From: an uncultured Clostridium sp.
GTDB taxonomy: Bacteria > Bacillota > Clostridia > TANB77 > CAG-508
DNA: 64,000 nucleotides
Direction: 5' to 3'
Assembly (NCBI GenBank): GCA_900552555.1
Contig: URZW01000006.1
Span: 1-64,000, forward strand
In this document: one piece after another, positions 15,974 through 24,246 of the stretch
Layout of the letters: each line of letters begins with the position of its first letter
Position numbering within the stretch: position 1 is the stretch's first letter
Notes under the pieces: model-generated
Database searches by the model: none
Told to the model about the DNA's origin: nothing
The model's input: the letters and a program-made list of their open reading frames with translations, nothing else
Translations under genes and position numbers: made by a program

Positions 15974-16561
15974 TTGAAAAAGAGTAAGAAAATAGTATTA
16001 ATAATTATTGCACTTGTAGCAATATTAGTGTCATTTATAGGAGGACAGGCATATGCCAAATATATGTCAAAAGTAACAGGTAGTGGAACTGCCGATGTTG
16101 CAAGTTGGAATTTTAAAGTAAATGAAAATGCTGAAAAAATGCAAAATATATCTTTAAAATCTACAATAAATAATTCAACTTTATTAAACAATAAAATTGC
16201 ACCAGGAACAGAAGGAAACTTTCAAATCAAGGTAGATGCAACAGGTTCAGAAGTTGGAATTAATTATGTCGTTAAATTTGAAAATGAATCTCAAAAACCA
16301 ACAAATTTAAAATTTACTTATAATGGAAAAAGTTATAATTCTTTAACACAATTACAAGATGATTTAACAGGTACAATAAATGCAGATGATAAAGAAAAAA
16401 CAAAAAACATTACAATAGGTTGGAATTGGAAGTATGAAACAGGGTCAAATTTACAAGAAATTTCAAAGAGTGATATAGTTGATACTAAAGAAGCAAAAAC
16501 AATAAGGAATTATACTTTTGATGTTGTTGTTTCTGGTACACAAGTTATGCCACAAAATTAG
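15974..16561 (+). CDS. TasA/camelysin-like surface protein
   Basis: A 195-residue secreted protein. The start is probably TTG 15974 (7 bp after GGAGG 15962-15966); ATG 15968 is only 1 bp from it. The signal peptide KKSKKIVLIIIALVAILV... ends at AYA, followed by KYMSKVTGSGTADVASWNF, the SipW-dependent TasA/camelysin N-terminus. Inside are IAPGTEGNFQI and a conserved WNWKYE region. TasA-family proteins assemble into biofilm matrix fibres outside the cell. It is first in a four-gene unit and has a paralogue at 17267. No sipW gene is in the window. Confidence 0.85.
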   Translation: MKKSKKIVLIIIALVAILVSFIGGQAYAKYMSKVTGSGTADVASWNFKVNENAEKMQNISLKSTINNSTLLNNKIAPGTEGNFQIKVDATGSEVGINYVVKFENESQKPTNLKFTYNGKSYNSLTQLQDDLTGTINADDKEKTKNITIGWNWKYETGSNLQEISKSDIVDTKEAKTIRNYTFDVVVSGTQVMPQN

Positions 16562-16687
16562 TTTTTATAATTGATTTGTGTCAACTGAAAATTTTATATT
16601 ATGAATTGTGATATTGCTTTTCAATATATAAAAATCTAATATATAAAAAATATGAAAATGTATTATTTTATATAAATAGGAGGACGT

Positions 16688-17257
16688 ATGGCAAGGAAAG
16701 AAAACTTAAAGTATATAAATTTACCAATAATAAATAAAGGGAAGATATATAAAAAGGAAGAAAAGGAAAATAAAAATAGTAAAGTTATTACTGCAATGGC
16801 AATAATTTTTATAGTCATAATCTTATTATTTTGTGGATATAGTATGGCTAAAGTTGTTGAAGAGGTAATAATAAAAGGACAAGCACAAATTGCAGAACCT
16901 ATTTTAGTTGTTGAAAATAACCCAAGTATAGATATAACTGAAACTCAAAAATATGGAGAATATATTTTTAAAGTAAAAAATTATAATGAAGAAAATAAAA
17001 TATCAGAAACAGATTTAAAGTATTATATAGAAATATTATCAAATGTTGACAGTTCAATTAATATAGAGTTATATCAAGATGAAAATAAAATTAATTTGGT
17101 TGATAATAAAACGGAATATATTCAAATTTCTAAAGATAAAAAAGAAGAAAGAACATATAAAATAAGAATTACATATGACAAAGATAAAATGAAATCTGAA
17201 ACTGATGTTATGCAAAAAATTCAAGTAAGAGTGCATACAGAGCAAGAAAAGGCGTAA
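16688..17257 (+). CDS. Membrane-anchored TasA-operon accessory protein
   Basis: A 189-residue type II membrane protein: a basic cytoplasmic tail of about 35 residues, one transmembrane helix (VITAMAIIFIVIILLFCGY), then an extracytoplasmic beta-rich region beginning AKVVEEVIIKGQAQIAEPIL. The helix-then-GQAxIAxPI layout recurs in proteins of camelysin-type clusters. RBS GGAGG at 16680-16684. It is 10 bp from the next gene, clearly the same operon. It may anchor or seed the matrix fibre, as TapA does in B. subtilis, but there is no sequence proof. Confidence 0.7.
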   Translation: MARKENLKYINLPIINKGKIYKKEEKENKNSKVITAMAIIFIVIILLFCGYSMAKVVEEVIIKGQAQIAEPILVVENNPSIDITETQKYGEYIFKVKNYNEENKISETDLKYYIEILSNVDSSINIELYQDENKINLVDNKTEYIQISKDKKEERTYKIRITYDKDKMKSETDVMQKIQVRVHTEQEKA

Positions 17258-17266
17258 GGTGGTTGA

Positions 17267-17920
17267 ATGAAAACAAAAATTTTAAAATTAATTGTTCTTT
17301 TAATTCTTTTAATGTTAATTGTAAAAGTAATTTTTATTTCAAATTTTTATAAAATACAAAAAAGTGATGATTTTTTATTCTTCAAATTATTTTCAAAGGC
17401 TGATATTATAAATAATTCAGGTATAGTAAAACAAAATCTTGATTTTTTTAATAATGATAACCAATCAGAAATTTATAAATTCGATGTTAAATACAAAAAT
17501 ATGAAATTAAAACCAATAAATTTGTTAGAAACAGTTGATAAAAAGATGGGAGTTTATGAAAAAATAGCACCTGGAACAAAAGGAAAATTTAGTATTTTAT
17601 TAAGTTCAAAACAAGATTTAAGGTATAATATTGAATTCGAAAGTTTAAATGAAAAACCTAAAAATTTAAAATTTTCAGTAGAAAAAAACGGAGAAAATTT
17701 AGTAATAACTGATTCCTTAGAAGAATTGTCAAATAAATTATCTGGAAATATAGATAAGAATACAAATATTAATATAGGGATATGTTGGTTTTGGAATTAT
17801 GAAGAAAATCAAGATGAAAAAAACATAAAACAGCATGACATTGATATTTGTGATACAGAAGATGCAAAAAATATTAAACAATATAAATTCAATGTTTGTG
17901 TGTTTGGAGAAGGGTTATAG
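17267..17920 (+). CDS. Second TasA/camelysin-like protein (divergent paralogue)
   Basis: A 217-residue protein with an N-terminal signal helix (KLIVLLILLMLIVKVIFI). It repeats the landmarks of the 15974 product in the same order: IAPGTKGKFSI, KPKNLKFSV, a GICWFWNYEEN motif, a DTEDAKNIKQYKFNV segment and a final VFGEG. It is therefore a paralogue formed by duplication in the operon. It contains three cysteines in the C-terminal half that the first copy lacks. Probable minor matrix subunit or cap. Confidence 0.75.
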   Translation: MKTKILKLIVLLILLMLIVKVIFISNFYKIQKSDDFLFFKLFSKADIINNSGIVKQNLDFFNNDNQSEIYKFDVKYKNMKLKPINLLETVDKKMGVYEKIAPGTKGKFSILLSSKQDLRYNIEFESLNEKPKNLKFSVEKNGENLVITDSLEELSNKLSGNIDKNTNINIGICWFWNYEENQDEKNIKQHDIDICDTEDAKNIKQYKFNVCVFGEGL

Positions 17921-17926
17921 TAGGAG

Positions 17927-19294
17927 GTGTTTAAAATTAAAAAAAACAAGAAAATTAAAATTTTTGTAAGTGTTATTTTAAGTTTTATTATTTTTTTTTC
18001 ATTTTCAATTATATATGCCAAATATGTGTTGCAAAATGAGTTTGATATAGCAAATATTAATATAGATGGAACGAAACCTAAAATAGAATTTGTAAATATA
18101 ACGAATACAAATTCAGAATATCCAAATTATGCTAGTAAAAAACACAATATTATTGTGAGAATAAAAATATCAGATAAAAATATTAAAGATATATTTTTAG
18201 ATAAAGAACATGTAAAAGTAAAAATAGCAGAAAAAATTGTAGAAAAACCTAATATTAAATTTACAAAAATTCAAGATTTGGTTAATTGTAAAATATATGA
18301 TATTGAATTAAAAGATTTACAAGAAAATGGAAATTTAAAATTAAATATATCAAATAATACAGTAATAGATCAGGGACAATTATCAAATGATTTCTTAGAA
18401 ATTGATACTAATATAGTAATTGACAATATTGCACCTACTGGAAATTTTAAAGAAAACAAAATATCAGATGGAAAGGTGTGTGCTAGCATTGAATTAAGTG
18501 AATTTATAAGAAATTTGGATGGATGGAATTTTTCAAAGGATAAATTGAGTGTATCAAAAGAATTTACCAATAATGTATCATATGAATTACCTATACTTGA
18601 TTTTGCTGGAAATGAAGGAAAAGTAGAAATTAGTATAACAAAAGCATCATATATAAATATAGTTTATGCGTCTCATAATTCGGTAGTTGGATGGTCTTTT
18701 GGATATGGAAATTATGATGTTGCAGGTAAAGATGCTATAATGCATAATTCTGTATATAAGACAGAAGCTTTGGCTTTTAATATTAGTGGAAATATAGATG
18801 AAGATTTTGTACAAGGAAATTCGTACATCTATACTTATTGGGGAGATGGAAGTTTTGGAAAATGTACAACTTCAGGAATTATTTATAATTTTGGATATAA
18901 TCCACTAGACGGTAGATATAAATCTATGAAATCATCTGATTTAGTTACAATAGATAATAAAAAATATTTTCAGTTTGGTGGAAGTGGAATAAATGGATAT
19001 CAAAACCCAGACTTGTATGGAAATAATCCTATTCCTGGGTATGTTGCAAATAAATATAAATATGGAATTTGTGGCATGAAATTCAGGTTAAAAGATTATT
19101 CTCAGTTTTCTATTGTATATCAAATTTTGATTGATAGAGTGGGTTGGATTGCTTCTTGTTCAAATGGACAAGAGTGTATGTATGCTAAAGATAGGCCTAT
19201 GTCTGCTTTTAGAATTGCACTAATTCCAAATTCGGAAAGGCAATATGTTATTGATACTTGGAATAAGGATGTTGGAACTTTTAATATTAAGTAG
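17927..19294 (+). CDS. Large secreted surface protein of the TasA-like operon
   Basis: A 455-residue exported protein with signal peptide KIKIFVSVILSFIIFFSFSIIYA followed by KYVLQNEF, resembling the other operon members. The middle has Ig-like/bacterial adhesion repeats (TKPKIEFVNITN; IDNIAPTGNFKENKISDGKV) and the C-terminal half is an unrecognised Tyr/Gly-rich domain containing cysteines. The start is uncertain: GTG 17927 overlaps AGGAGG (17922-17927), though GGAGAAGGG (17907-17915) could serve it. An ATT at 17936 is ideally placed for AGGAGG. It is 6 bp downstream of the 17267 gene. Likely an adhesin or matrix partner. Confidence 0.7.
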   Translation: MFKIKKNKKIKIFVSVILSFIIFFSFSIIYAKYVLQNEFDIANINIDGTKPKIEFVNITNTNSEYPNYASKKHNIIVRIKISDKNIKDIFLDKEHVKVKIAEKIVEKPNIKFTKIQDLVNCKIYDIELKDLQENGNLKLNISNNTVIDQGQLSNDFLEIDTNIVIDNIAPTGNFKENKISDGKVCASIELSEFIRNLDGWNFSKDKLSVSKEFTNNVSYELPILDFAGNEGKVEISITKASYINIVYASHNSVVGWSFGYGNYDVAGKDAIMHNSVYKTEALAFNISGNIDEDFVQGNSYIYTYWGDGSFGKCTTSGIIYNFGYNPLDGRYKSMKSSDLVTIDNKKYFQFGGSGINGYQNPDLYGNNPIPGYVANKYKYGICGMKFRLKDYSQFSIVYQILIDRVGWIASCSNGQECMYAKDRPMSAFRIALIPNSERQYVIDTWNKDVGTFNIK

Positions 19295-19315
19295 TTTTTA
19301 AAGTTTTAGTTCTGT

Positions 19316-19409
19316 GAAGATAGTGCCTGAAATACCTGGGGTATAATATTTTGGTCACATTTGAAAAATATGAAAAATATTATATACAGATATTTCATTC
19401 ATTATTTTC
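19316..19409. repeat. Palindrome-ended structured element, copy 2
   Basis: About 94 bp with imperfect 23-bp terminal inverted repeats (GAAGATAGTGCCTGAAATAC at the left end). It shares CCTG-N-GTATAATATTTT with the copy at 12388. An inner stem pairs GTATAATATTTT with AAAAATATTATATAC. It lies between the surface operon and the interrupted tRNA. Confidence 0.55.
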
Positions 19410-19494
19410 ATTGAACTGTAATATTTTTAAAATTTAATTTGTATATTTGTAGACAAATTAAATAAAATGTGATAGCATAAGATTAGTTTTATAT

Positions 19495-19533
19495 TGGGGT
19501 ATCGCCAAGTGGTAAGGCATCGGACTCTGACTC
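19495..19533 (+). pseudogene. 5' half of interrupted tRNA-Gln(CTG); attL
   Basis: TGGGGTA acceptor strand, D arm GCCAAGTGGTAAGGC and the anticodon stem-loop TCGGA-CTCTGAC read as a tRNA-Gln(CTG) up to GACTCTGACTC (19523-19533), then the sequence departs (TTGTCGTTTTACC). The missing 3' half, starting with the same 11-bp core, is at 28071-28117. Joined, they give perfect 7-bp acceptor, 5-bp anticodon and 5-bp T stems. Confidence 0.93.
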
Positions 19534-19618
19534 TTGTCGTTTTACCTCGTGTAATAAATTTTGTAATACTTGAAATATAAGGATTAGATGTTTTATAATA
19601 AAGTAAAAAATTGTAAAG

Positions 19619-19640
19619 CATCTAACCAAATATCTAACCA
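19619..19640. repeat. Integrase arm-type repeats, left end
   Basis: CATCTAACCA and ATATCTAACCA lie in tandem, almost identical to 27910-27930 at the other end. The integrase has an N-terminal arm-binding domain that could bind them. Confidence 0.65.
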
Positions 19641-19661
19641 ATTAAATATCTTTCAAAATAT

Positions 19662-19736
19662 TGGGGTGTAGCCAAGCGGTAAGGCAGATGGCTCTGACCC
19701 ATCGATGCGTAGGTTCGAATCCTACCACCCCAGCCA
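19662..19736 (+). tRNA. Element-borne tRNA-Gln(CTG)
   Basis: A complete tRNA: acceptor TGGGGTG/CACCCCA, D arm GCCAAGCGGTAAGGC, anticodon stem GATGG/CCATC around CTCTGAC, T arm GTAGG-TTCGAAT-CCTAC and encoded CCA (19734-19736). It has the same anticodon as the split host gene but differs from it in the anticodon, variable and T stems, so it is not a recent duplicate. It lies 4 bp from the integrase stop codon, on the opposite strand. Confidence 0.95.
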
Positions 19737-19740
19737 GTAA

Positions 19741-20916
19741 CTATTCTGTAAATGTAAGTACATTTGATAATACATTTGCAGACTTATTTTTTGTATCTTT
19801 TTCTAAATGAGCATAAATATTAGCAGTAGTAGAATAGGTAGAATGACCAAGCCAATCTTGAATTTCTTTCATAGGTATTCCTTTAGCAAGTAAAAGACTC
19901 GCACAAGAATGCCTTAAATCATGAAATCTAATTTTTCTTAATACATCTTTATTTCTATTCATTATCAAAGTAAAATGGTCAGTTACATATTCTGGTCTAA
20001 ATAATTTGCCCATAGAATCAACACAGATATAATCTAAATATTTCTTATTATAACTATTTCTACATAATTTTTTATTTTTATCAATTTGTTTTTGGTGTTC
20101 TTGTAAGAGAACAATAATATCATCAACTAATGGTAAAGTTCTGTAACTAGATTGATTTTTTGTTTTATCTTTTAAAAGTATAACTCTTTTATTATCTTTT
20201 CTAGTTTCAATAGCCTTGTGTTTAATGGTAATTGTTTTATCTTCAAAATTAAAAGCTTCCCATTTTAATCCTAAAACTTCACTTCTTCTTAATCCATAAA
20301 AACTTGCAAGATAAATAACTATTTTTAATGGATCGTCTTTAATCAAAGTAAAAAGTGTGTTTAATTCTGATTGAGAATAAAAACTTCCTATGAATTGTTC
20401 TTTTTTAGGTCTTTCTACTCTATCAGCAGGATTACTTAATATTAAATCTAGTTTTAAAGCAGTTTGCAATGCTTTTCTTATAACATTATGATAATGTAAA
20501 ACAGTGTTTCCTGTTAATTCTTTAGAATAAAGGAAAGTGTAAAATTTTTGAATTTCTACAGGTTTTAAATCATTAAGCAAAATATTTCTATCTTCAAAAT
20601 AATCACAAATTTTATTTACAATGACTTTATAAGAATCGTAAGTGTTTTCTTCAATAGTATTTTTAATAGATAATAACCATTCTTTTAAATATGTTGTAAA
20701 CAATTTGTCATCAGTTTTTGAATTAGGGCAATTCAAATCTTCTTTAAAATTTGTAAGTATTTCTTGCATTTTTTGATTAGCTAATCTCTTATTATTGCCT
20801 TTTTCAGTAAGTCCTGTTGATACCCATTTTTGCTTTCTTTTACCATTAATATCTTTATAATTTAAAACAACTTGATATATATTATTTTTTGTTTGTAGGC
20901 TTGCTGTTATATTCAT
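19741..20916 (-). CDS. int: Tyrosine site-specific integrase
   Basis: A 391-residue tyrosine recombinase. The N-terminal arm-binding domain (about 1-60, NIYQVVLNYKDINGKRKQKW) precedes a SAM-like core-binding domain (about 65-165). The catalytic domain has the first Arg in YGLRRSEVLGLKW, then HDLRHSCASLLL, WLGHST and the tyrosine in TANIYAHL. All expected catalytic residues are present, so it should be active. It sits at the left end of the element, next to attL and the replacement tRNA. Start has AAGGAG upstream. Closest in style to Tn916-like and phage integrases of Firmicutes. Confidence 0.95.
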   Translation of the reverse strand: MNITASLQTKNNIYQVVLNYKDINGKRKQKWVSTGLTEKGNNKRLANQKMQEILTNFKEDLNCPNSKTDDKLFTTYLKEWLLSIKNTIEENTYDSYKVIVNKICDYFEDRNILLNDLKPVEIQKFYTFLYSKELTGNTVLHYHNVIRKALQTALKLDLILSNPADRVERPKKEQFIGSFYSQSELNTLFTLIKDDPLKIVIYLASFYGLRRSEVLGLKWEAFNFEDKTITIKHKAIETRKDNKRVILLKDKTKNQSSYRTLPLVDDIIVLLQEHQKQIDKNKKLCRNSYNKKYLDYICVDSMGKLFRPEYVTDHFTLIMNRNKDVLRKIRFHDLRHSCASLLLAKGIPMKEIQDWLGHSTYSTTANIYAHLEKDTKNKSANVLSNVLTFTE

Positions 20917-20942
20917 TAAAACTCCTTTCTTTTCTCATAACA

Positions 20943-21004
20943 GACTAGATTTAACCTACTATTGATATTGGTATAATACCATGTTTATAACTTTAAATCT
21001 AGTC
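20943..21004 (-). promoter_or_regulatory. Inverted repeat between xis and int
   Basis: AGACTAGATTTAA (20943-20955) pairs with TTAAATCTAGTCT (20992-21004) around an inner palindrome GGTATAATACC. There is no T tract on the minus strand, so it more likely modulates int expression or is an operator than a terminator. Confidence 0.5.
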
Positions 21005-21216
21005 TATATTTCATTTTGTTTAGTTAAATAAGCTATTACATTAGCTTTTGGTATTTTGTATTCTCTACCAACTTTTATAGACTTAATAATATTTTGTTTT
21101 ACTAATCTATAAGCTAGAGTAATGCCAATACCAAGCATATCTTTTAATTGATTTGTATTTACTACATCTGGATATGAAGTAAACATTAATTGATAATTTT
21201 CTTTAATAGTACCCAT
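21004..21216 (-). CDS. xis: Excisionase-family DNA-binding protein
   Basis: A 70-residue helix-turn-helix protein of the excisionase (HTH_17) type: NTNQLKDMLGIGITLAYRLV is the helix-turn-helix, followed by KVGREYKIPKANVIAYL, the typical wing. ATG 21216 is preceded by AGGAGG; an upstream in-frame ATG at 21246 would add ten residues across the binding site and is rejected. It lies just upstream of int in the same direction, the usual order, and would bend DNA to favour excision. Confidence 0.88.
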   Translation of the reverse strand: MGTIKENYQLMFTSYPDVVNTNQLKDMLGIGITLAYRLVKQNIIKSIKVGREYKIPKANVIAYLTKQNEI

Positions 21217-21286
21217 ATTGTAAGTCCTCCTTTCCCTAAAATTCACAATAAAAAAGACCTATTAAGTAATCTTAATAAAAGTCCTG

Positions 21287-21754
21287 TTAATAACTATAAA
21301 CATATCTATTTTTATATTTTTGTGTTGGTACTTTGATATTCATATTTATTGATTTGGGAACATCAGATCCAACTTTTAATTTTCTATCTATAACTAAAAT
21401 TCCTTTGCTATTTGTATGATAAGCACTTGAGTTCCATTTTGCAAAAGCATAGTCTGACATATTATTAGTAGTATAAGATAATTCCATTGCATCTTGTTTT
21501 TGCTGTGCTACCATTTGTTCATAACTGTTGTCATCTTTCTTTGGTCTATCATAAGTTTTAAAATATTCTTGTAAATAAACTTTTCTGTTTTCAGCATTTG
21601 TTTTTTTACGAGTTTCCTTTTCTTGTTTGTTTCTATTATCAGATTTTACAACTTTTGAAACATAAGGACAGCTTTTTCCAACTATTTTAGCAATTTCATT
21701 TTGTTTTAGATGATGATTATAATATAAGTTTAAAATCTGTTCTTTAGTATTCAA
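21287..21754 (-). CDS. Helix-turn-helix regulator of the element
   Basis: A 155-residue protein with an N-terminal helix-turn-helix (KQNEIAKIVGKSCPYVSKVV, about residues 17-36), of the sigma-70 region 4/Hin-like shape, followed by a charged linker and an unrecognised C-terminal region. It has a strong GGAGG. It lies upstream of xis and int on the same strand, separated from a divergent operon by about 220 bp, a good position for controlling both directions. Family not recognised beyond the helix-turn-helix. Confidence 0.7.
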   Translation of the reverse strand: MNTKEQILNLYYNHHLKQNEIAKIVGKSCPYVSKVVKSDNRNKQEKETRKKTNAENRKVYLQEYFKTYDRPKKDDNSYEQMVAQQKQDAMELSYTTNNMSDYAFAKWNSSAYHTNSKGILVIDRKLKVGSDVPKSINMNIKVPTQKYKNRYVYSY

Positions 21755-21972
21755 TTTTTCTTTTTCCTCCTTTGGTTAATTTTTTGTTTGCAAGATTTTA
21801 AATACAATTCGCCTATTGACATTTGTTATTAATTGTTGTATTATTATATTGTAAAAAATTTTACATAACAATTTCATATTGTCATTATACGATTATAATT
21901 TATATTTGTCAATACAATTTTAAATATTTTGTTAAAATTTTTTACAAATGCAAAAAACGAAGGAGATAAAAA

Positions 21973-23106
21973 ATGAGAGAATTACCTCGCCATCTTGTTT
22001 TAGAAGATTTTTATATATGGTTTAATATGAAAGATAAAGAAGAATATTATGCAACACCATTATATTTATATAATGTAATAAGAAAAGATACAGACAAAGA
22101 AAATGATGAAGAAAAAAAGCAAGATGAAACAAGAGTATATTTAGAGTTAGAAAAAGATATTTCAAAAACAAAATTAAATAAGAAAAAAGAAGTCATTAGA
22201 CAACCTTCAACTATTTATATTCATTATGCAGAAAGCATAGGCTCATTGTTAATAAATTTTTTAAATGCTGATTTTTCATCTTTTGAATCTGCATATAATA
22301 CATTTTTTTATGCCTATGGTTTTGAATTAATAAAAGAATATACACCTTACATATACTCAAAAATTGATGAATACATAACAGATGTAGAATTTATGAAAAT
22401 GTTAGAAGATATTTATAACACAAGCCTAGATGATTTATTAGAATGGCAAGATAATTTCAAGAAATGTGTAGATTTTGTATATAACTTAAATGGAAATGAA
22501 GAATTAAAAGAACATAGTACATATTCAAAATTTGTTGCTTATACAATTAAACACAACGAATTTTATACATATTCACAAGATGTAGAGGTTATATTAGATA
22601 ATTATATAAATATACATAACCATCATCATAATGAAAGTATAGAAAATTTAATAAAAGGTATAAATGAAAAAAATCCGAAATTAGAATTACACGATGTTTA
22701 TACAAGTACAAAATTAAGAAGTATTTGTTTTACTATTTTAGATCAACTTGTAAGACAAGAGAATTTACCAATTAAGACTTGCCAAATTTGTGGTAGATAT
22801 TTTATACCAACATTTAGACAAAATGAAATTTACTGTGACTTAAAAAATGTTGATGGAACACCAACTTGTAGAGATAAAGGAGCAAGTGAAACTTATAAAA
22901 AGAGTCTTGAAAGTAATCCTGCATTATTACTTTATAGAAGAACATATCAACAAAAGGTTATGACAGTATATAGAAACAAAGAAAATAAGCAATTAAAGAA
23001 AGATTTTGACAAATGGAAGAAAGAGGCACAAGAGAAAATCAAATTATTCAAAAAAGGCAAACTAGATGAAGATACTTTGTATAATTGGATGATTGAAAAC
23101 AAATAA
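21973..23106 (+). CDS. Element protein with C-terminal zinc-ribbon-like motif
   Basis: A 377-residue cytoplasmic protein. The N-terminal about 260 residues are helical with no clear motif. The region around residues 270-310 has KTCQICGRYFIPTFRQNEIYCD followed by TCRDKGA, which reads as C-x2-C...C...C zinc coordination, as in proteins annotated DUF6076 in Firmicute mobile elements (family name from memory, unverified). Strong AGGAG at 21960. It starts the rightward cargo unit of the element. It may have a role in control or replication of the element, but this is unproven. Confidence 0.6.
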   Translation: MRELPRHLVLEDFYIWFNMKDKEEYYATPLYLYNVIRKDTDKENDEEKKQDETRVYLELEKDISKTKLNKKKEVIRQPSTIYIHYAESIGSLLINFLNADFSSFESAYNTFFYAYGFELIKEYTPYIYSKIDEYITDVEFMKMLEDIYNTSLDDLLEWQDNFKKCVDFVYNLNGNEELKEHSTYSKFVAYTIKHNEFYTYSQDVEVILDNYINIHNHHHNESIENLIKGINEKNPKLELHDVYTSTKLRSICFTILDQLVRQENLPIKTCQICGRYFIPTFRQNEIYCDLKNVDGTPTCRDKGASETYKKSLESNPALLLYRRTYQQKVMTVYRNKENKQLKKDFDKWKKEAQEKIKLFKKGKLDEDTLYNWMIENK

Positions 23107-23214
23107 AATCTTTATGATGAAATATGTTAAAATCTGTTGTAAATCAGTAAAATTTAAAGTATAATAAAAACATCCTTTTCTCAAAGGAAATCTTTGCGAA
23201 AGGAGGATTGTCCA

Positions 23215-23349
23215 ATGAACAACGCAGATTTAGTATGGCGTTTGGTGGAATTACTACTACAAAAAGAAAAAGACTTAAATCAAGTAGCTCTTGACCAAGC
23301 CGAGAATCACAATAACAAACCAAATGACCACAAACAAGATGAGGTTTAG
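23215..23349 (+). CDS. Small hypothetical protein, 44 aa
   Basis: ATG 23215 follows AAAGGAGG (23199-23206) and the frame reads MNNADLVWRLVELLLQKEKD, then a hydrophilic Asn/Asp/His-rich tail, ending at 23349 just before a strong terminator. The helix-forming N-terminus, the ribosome binding site and the codon composition (richer in G+C than its surroundings) support a real gene. It lies downstream of the zinc-motif gene. Function unknown. Confidence 0.65.
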   Translation: MNNADLVWRLVELLLQKEKDLNQVALDQAENHNNKPNDHKQDEV

Positions 23350-23363
23350 CTAACCGAAATTAT

Positions 23364-23404
23364 GATAATGTAGCACTACCGTTTTAGCTACATTATCTTT
23401 TTTT
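23364..23404 (+). terminator. Terminator of 21973-23349 unit
   Basis: GATAATGTAGC / GCTACATTATC, a perfect 11-bp stem with a 12-base loop, is followed by seven T residues. Confidence 0.85.
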
Positions 23405-23557
23405 ATAAAAAAATGAAAAGAACCAAATGCTACCGTACATTTAGCTCTTTTCGATTATCCAATGAACTTTTTGTTTTTAACTTAAGTTAAATATAGTATA
23501 CTACTTTTTTTATTATATGTCAAACGATTTTCAAAAATTCATTTTAAACCCCAATTT

Positions 23558-23815
23558 TTAGAATTTTTTTCTTATATCTTTTAATAAATCATTAACATCT
23601 ATTCCTAGAACATAAGCAATACCAAATAATTCATAATCTTTTACAGTTCTTTTATTATTTTCAATATCATATAAACTTTGCTTATGAATACTAATTCCCA
23701 TTAATTCTAATTTTGCAGATAGTTTTTCATAAGATAAATCTTTCTTCATTCTATATTCTTTTAGTAATCTTCCTATTACATTCATATTTCCATCAAATCT
23801 TGCAATCAATGACAT
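23558..23815 (-). CDS. XRE-family repressor
   Basis: An 85-residue helix-turn-helix protein: IGRLLKEYRMKKDLSYEKLSAKL, then GISIHKQSLYDIENNKRTVKDYEL and a final hydrophobic helix, a standard XRE/Cro domain. ATG 23815 is spaced from TAGGA; a longer start at 23833 is possible. It faces away from the 23937 gene with about 120 bp of shared promoter DNA, the layout of an element immunity or control repressor. Between 23405 and 23557 nothing else is seen. Confidence 0.85.
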   Translation of the reverse strand: MSLIARFDGNMNVIGRLLKEYRMKKDLSYEKLSAKLELMGISIHKQSLYDIENNKRTVKDYELFGIAYVLGIDVNDLLKDIRKKF

Positions 23816-23936
23816 ATTTATTCCTACTTTCATTTTTTATATGTATTGATTTTAATATTTTTCTGTGTTATATTTATAAGTGTTAACACTTTATTATATT
23901 TTATACTTAATTACATTGAAAAAGGAGAAGTACAAG

Positions 23937-24155
23937 ATGGAACAATTAAATAAAGAATTTTGTGTGCCATATTATATATTTGAAGAAATTGTAGACTATG
24001 TTGAACTGACTGCAAAAGGCTATTCTAAATGTATGAAATGGGAGAATATAAAATCATTATTGAAATTAGCAGTTGTAAATAATAATTTAACAAAAGAACA
24101 AGCACAATATTTAGAAAAGGAATTTAACAGAGAAGAAATATTACAAAAATATTAA
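23937..24155 (+). CDS. Small hypothetical protein, 72 aa
   Basis: ATG 23937 is 8 bp after AGGAGA; the longer frame from 23880 has no binding site. The product (MEQLNKEFCVPYYIFEEIVD start) is acidic and helical, with no motif known to me. It is divergent from the XRE repressor and probably its main target promoter. Unknown cargo or regulatory gene. Confidence 0.6.
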   Translation: MEQLNKEFCVPYYIFEEIVDYVELTAKGYSKCMKWENIKSLLKLAVVNNNLTKEQAQYLEKEFNREEILQKY

Positions 24156-24246
24156 ATTTTTATGACAAATGCAATATTTATTGTAAAAAATAAAATATTG
24201 TGATATAAATTACATAAAATGCAAGAGAGAAAGGAAATTAAATATT

